Assembly: GCA_002482865.1 (NCBI GenBank)
Contig: DLGU01000091.1
Span: forward strand, 1 to 8,935
DNA length: 8,935 bases
From: Porphyrobacter sp. UBA7686
GTDB lineage: Bacteria; Pseudomonadota; Alphaproteobacteria; Sphingomonadales; Sphingomonadaceae
Direction: 5' to 3'
Part shown: piece after piece, positions 7,424 through 8,935 of the stretch
Numbering within the stretch: the stretch's first letter is position 1
How the letters are laid out: each line of letters starts with the position of its first letter
Translations under genes and position numbers: made by a program
Notes under the pieces: model-generated
Database searches by the model: none
The model's input: the letters and a program-made list of their open reading frames with translations, nothing else
Told to the model about the DNA's origin: nothing

Positions 7424-7478
7424 CGCGCCCATGTGGCGGTGTGCCGGGCCTTCCGGGCGCGCCGCTATTTGCTTTTTT
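7422..7478 (+). terminator. GC hairpin with T-run between arfB and rpmG
   Basis: A perfect 9-bp inverted repeat GGCGCGCCC (7422-7430) / GGGCGCGCC (7455-7463) with a 24-base loop is followed by TTTTTT at 7473-7478. The nine-base gap between stem and T-run and the long loop are unusual for a strong terminator. The simplest reading is the end of the pabB-rluA-arfB transcript; it could also be a leader hairpin of rpmG if transcription starts upstream of it. Confidence 0.45.
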
Positions 7479-7528
7479 AGCCCTGCGTGAAGCACTCGCC
7501 GGGCCGACCCAGTTGACAGGAACCCGCC

Positions 7529-7696
7529 ATGGCGAAGCCCACCACCGTCAAGATCCGCCTCGTCTCGAGCGAGGGCACCGGCTTCTTCTACGTGACCAAG
7601 AAGAACCCGCGCAACATCACCGAGAAGATGAGCTTCCGGAAGTATGATCCCGTGGCGCGCAAGCACGTTGAATTCAAGGAAGCCAAGATCAAGTAA
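7529..7696 (+). CDS. rpmG: 50S ribosomal protein L33
   Basis: A 55-residue basic protein of the large ribosomal subunit. The sequence [20 protein letters not shown], then [32 protein letters not shown] is a full-length, typical proteobacterial L33. It has no cysteines, so it is the zinc-independent (C-minus) form. AGGAA (7518-7522) sits 6 bases before the ATG. It is flanked by a terminator-like hairpin upstream and a strong hairpin downstream, suggesting its own, probably abundant, short transcript, with some read-through into lolA possible. Confidence 0.96.
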   Translation: MAKPTTVKIRLVSSEGTGFFYVTKKNPRNITEKMSFRKYDPVARKHVEFKEAKIK

Positions 7697-7706
7697 GATC
7701 TGGCTC

Positions 7707-7734
7707 CCGCGTCCGGCCTTATGGCGGGGCGCGG
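7707..7734 (+). terminator. Strong hairpin after rpmG (possible factor-assisted terminator or mRNA stabiliser)
   Basis: CCGCGTCC-G-GCC (7707-7718) pairs with GGC-G-GGGCGCGG (7723-7734) around a TTAT loop: 8 bp (one G-T), one G-G mismatch, then 3 bp. It begins 10 bases after the rpmG stop. The sequence that follows (TAATTC) has no proper T-run, so it may shield the 3' end of rpmG mRNA or attenuate read-through to lolA rather than terminate fully. Confidence 0.45.
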
Positions 7735-7777
7735 TAATTCATCGACAGTTCAAGCCCGCGTCCTTAGGCGCATCGGC

Positions 7778-8458
7778 ATGACAACACCTCTCGCTTCTCT
7801 TCGCACGCTCGCCATCGGCCTTGGGGCCGGTGCGCTGGCGCTTGGCCTTGCTCCCGCCGGCACGGCCCCGCTGACCGCTCCGGCTGCGGCACAATCTGCG
7901 GCCCAGACCGCCACCAACCTCGACAAGGTGGTCGGCGCGCTGCGCGGCATTTCCACCATGAAGGCCGACTTCACCCAGACCGACCGGCAGGGCGCGACTC
8001 TGCGCGGGCAGATGACGTTGAAGCGCCCAGGGAAGATCCGCTTCGACTATGGCAAGGACGCCGATTTCCTCGTCATCTCGAACGGCAAGTCGCTCTATGT
8101 GATCGATTACGAGGTCAATCAGGTCGAACGCTGGCCGATTGGCAATTCGCCGCTCGGCGCGCTGTTTGATCCTGATCGCGATGTGAAGAAGTTCGGCAAG
8201 ATGGTGCCGACCAGCAATCCCAACGTGCTGAGCGTTGAAGTGCGCGATCCCAAGAAGCCCGAGTTCGGGATGATCACGCTGATCTTCACGAAGAACCCCT
8301 CGGCGCCCGGCGGTTTGCAGCTGACCCACTGGGTCGCGCTTGATGCGCAGAACAATCGCACCAAGGTGGTGCTGTCGAACCAGCGTTACGGAGTCGCCGT
8401 CGCCGACAGCACGTTCACTTTCAAGGATCCGCGCCGCTCAACTCGTCGTCCGGGATGA
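7778..8458 (+). CDS. lolA: LolA-family outer-membrane lipoprotein carrier protein
   Basis: A 226-residue secreted chaperone that ferries lipoproteins across the periplasm from the LolCDE exporter to the outer membrane. The N-terminus is a signal peptide: hydrophobic stretch about residues 8-26, with likely signal peptidase I cleavage near PAAA-Q (about residue 38). The mature part shows the LolA pattern: a helix LDKVVGALRGISTMKADFTQT, then strands with GQMTLKRPGKIRFDYG and FLVISNGKSLYVIDYEVNQVERWPI. Start: ATG 7778 is preferred over the in-frame ATG 7721, which would place 19 polar, basic residues before the signal peptide and overlaps the post-rpmG hairpin. The ribosome binding site is weak (AGGCG, 7765-7769). 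The C-terminus ends in an Arg-rich RRSTRRPG. Transcription probably ends at the terminator 8635-8671, giving a long 3' UTR. Confidence 0.9.
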   Translation: MTTPLASLRTLAIGLGAGALALGLAPAGTAPLTAPAAAQSAAQTATNLDKVVGALRGISTMKADFTQTDRQGATLRGQMTLKRPGKIRFDYGKDADFLVISNGKSLYVIDYEVNQVERWPIGNSPLGALFDPDRDVKKFGKMVPTSNPNVLSVEVRDPKKPEFGMITLIFTKNPSAPGGLQLTHWVALDAQNNRTKVVLSNQRYGVAVADSTFTFKDPRRSTRRPG

Positions 8459-8504
8459 ACGGCGCCACGGCGAGCTGTTGTAAGAACGCGACAAAACTCG
8501 GCGC

Positions 8505-8671
8505 GCGTTCATGTGAATGAAAGCCGGGACGGGCTAATCATTCTCAACAAGGCGGCTCGAAGGGAGGTTTCCCCCCTGTTGCCCACCCTTCGGAATTGGG
8601 CCTGCCTTGTACAAGCGTGACGAACGCTCCATGGAACCCTCGACCCACCGCCCCCGGGTCGAGGGTTTTTT
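8505..8671 (+). ncRNA. Candidate structured small RNA or lolA 3' UTR RNA
   Basis: No protein frame is convincing here, yet plus-strand self-complementarity is dense. Hairpin 1: GAATGA (8515-8520) with TCATTC (8538-8543), continued inward by AGCC (8522-8525) / GGCT (8532-8535). Hairpin 2: ACAAGGC (8547-8553) with GCCTTGT (8604-8610), enclosing CGAAGGG (8558-8564) / CCCTTCG (8586-8592) and exposing a loop with CCCCCC (8571-8576). An alternative inner fold pairs GCCCA (8581-8585) with TGGGC (8597-8601). GCGTTC (8505-8510) could close against GAACGC (8622-8627), but competes with an upstream GAACGCG (8484-8490). An intrinsic terminator completes the unit. It matches no family I can name with confidence: no SRP, tmRNA or RNase P signature was seen. 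No clear promoter was found, so it may be processed from lolA mRNA. The 5' end is uncertain. Confidence 0.5.
8635..8671 (+). terminator. Strong Rho-independent terminator
   Basis: A perfect 12-bp stem AACCCTCGACCC (8635-8646) / GGGTCGAGGGTT (8656-8667), 10 bp of it mostly G-C, with a 9-base loop and six consecutive T residues (8666-8671). It ends plus-strand transcription from rpmG/lolA or from the candidate small RNA. No T-run exists on the minus side, so it does not serve the convergent phosphatase gene. Confidence 0.88.
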
Positions 8672-8726
8672 GGTGTTTGGGGCGTTTCTTGTTTGCGCAC
8701 GCCTCCGGCGCGCGAAATCCTCGCTC

Positions 8727-8789
8727 ATGCGGCCTGAAGGCCGCATCGCTGCGGGCGGCCGGTCGGCCTTGCGGCGTGGCTACGCCCGC
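8727..8789. repeat. Cluster of nested GC palindromes
   Basis: Three close inverted repeats: ATGCGGCCT (8727-8735) / AGGCCGCAT (8738-8746); GGCCG (8757-8761) / CGGCC (8764-8768); and GGCGT (8773-8777) / ACGCC (8782-8786). GCGGGC (8751-8756) can also pair with GCCCGC (8784-8789), enclosing the second and competing with the third. The cluster lies in the gap between the terminator at 8671 and the phosphatase stop at 8819. It resembles REP-type intergenic repeats and may mark the 3' end of the phosphatase mRNA; there is no T-run. Confidence 0.55.
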
Positions 8790-8818
8790 CGGTCAGCACG
8801 AGAAAGCAAGCTTCCCCG

Positions 8819-8935
8819 TTATTCCCCCCAGCCCAACGCCTTGCGGATGATCGCGTAGATCACGTTCTGCTCGATCACACCGCGCACGCGGTTTGCGCCG
8901 GGGCCGGTGGCGAACAGGGCGACGTCCTCGCCGCC
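8819..8935 (-). CDS. Alkaline phosphatase (PhoA-type), C-terminal fragment cut by window edge
   Basis: Read on the minus strand from the right edge, 38 codons and a TAA stop give GGEDVALFATGPG, then ANRVRGVIEQNVIYAIIRKALGWGE. GEDVALFATGPGA followed by an RGVIEQN helix is the C-terminal signature of bacterial alkaline phosphatases, secreted enzymes that release phosphate from organic esters; the metal-binding histidine of the HxGEDV motif would be just beyond the edge. The start, signal peptide and catalytic serine are outside the window. The gene converges on lolA and its small-RNA candidate. The family call rests on a short but distinctive stretch. Confidence 0.82.
   Translation of the reverse strand, partial: GGEDVALFATGPGANRVRGVIEQNVIYAIIRKALGWGE

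Noticed and set aside
7408..7647. 79-codon plus-strand frame over the rpmG leader and gene
   Set aside because: Out of frame with the unmistakable L33 sequence and without a ribosome binding site.
8484..8510. GAACGCG/CGCGTTC hairpin as a lolA terminator
   Set aside because: The pairing is real (7 bp) but is followed by no T-run and the stretch continues into better-supported RNA structure; the terminator at 8635-8671 is far stronger.
8596..8858. Two overlapping 83-84 codon plus-strand frames across the right-hand gap
   Set aside because: They run through a strong intrinsic terminator and palindromes and overlap the end of the phosphatase gene; no ribosome binding site or protein-like pattern.

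Overview
The window is GC-rich (about two thirds G+C by eye), with strongly G/C-ending codons and long shadow reading frames opposite real genes. The gene set and protein styles (a PabB-PabC fusion, a HerA/DUF853-type ATPase, a cysteine-free L33, a PhoA-type phosphatase, an imperfect inverted repeat built on CCCGGG-type arms) point to an alphaproteobacterium, most likely Sphingomonadales (Erythrobacter/Porphyrobacter-like). That placement is inferred from protein style, not from a search. No tRNA, rRNA, insertion sequence, CRISPR array or phage gene was seen; this looks like ordinary chromosomal core DNA.

Layout, left to right. (1) 1-1587, +: 3' part of an aminopeptidase P-type M24 peptidase, cut by the window edge and followed directly by a REP-like inverted repeat (1589-1684). 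(2) 1758-2542, +: a two-gene unit, a VOC-fold protein and a cupin protein with a 4-base GTGA stop/start overlap. A sequence matching the alphaproteobacterial LexA site GTTC-N7-GTTC lies at 1709-1723, just upstream, and a Rho-independent terminator lies downstream (2660-2682). (3) 2766-4304, -: HerA-like ATPase, convergent with the cupin gene and divergent from the next block. (4) 4405-7375, +: fused aminodeoxychorismate synthase component I / aminodeoxychorismate lyase (folate), an RluA-type pseudouridine synthase and an ArfB/YaeJ-type ribosome-rescue hydrolase; the last two overlap. A 9-bp GC hairpin with a T-run follows (7422-7478). (5) 7529-8458, +: rpmG (L33, 55 codons) and a LolA-type periplasmic lipoprotein chaperone, separated by a strong hairpin. 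(6) 8459-8818: 360 bases without a protein gene, holding a densely self-complementary stretch that ends in a textbook intrinsic terminator (8635-8671; a possible small RNA or lolA 3' UTR RNA), then a cluster of nested palindromes. (7) 8819-8935, -: the C-terminal 38 codons of a PhoA-type alkaline phosphatase running off the right edge.

Functionally the window is mostly housekeeping: peptide turnover, folate synthesis, rRNA/tRNA modification, ribosome rescue and structure, outer-membrane lipoprotein transport, and phosphate scavenging. The items most worth a second look are non-coding: the structured RNA candidate after lolA, the putative SOS box before the VOC-cupin pair, and an AT-rich island with repeated TGTCAA motifs between the convergent cupin and herA genes. 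I did not find a convincing novel multi-gene system.
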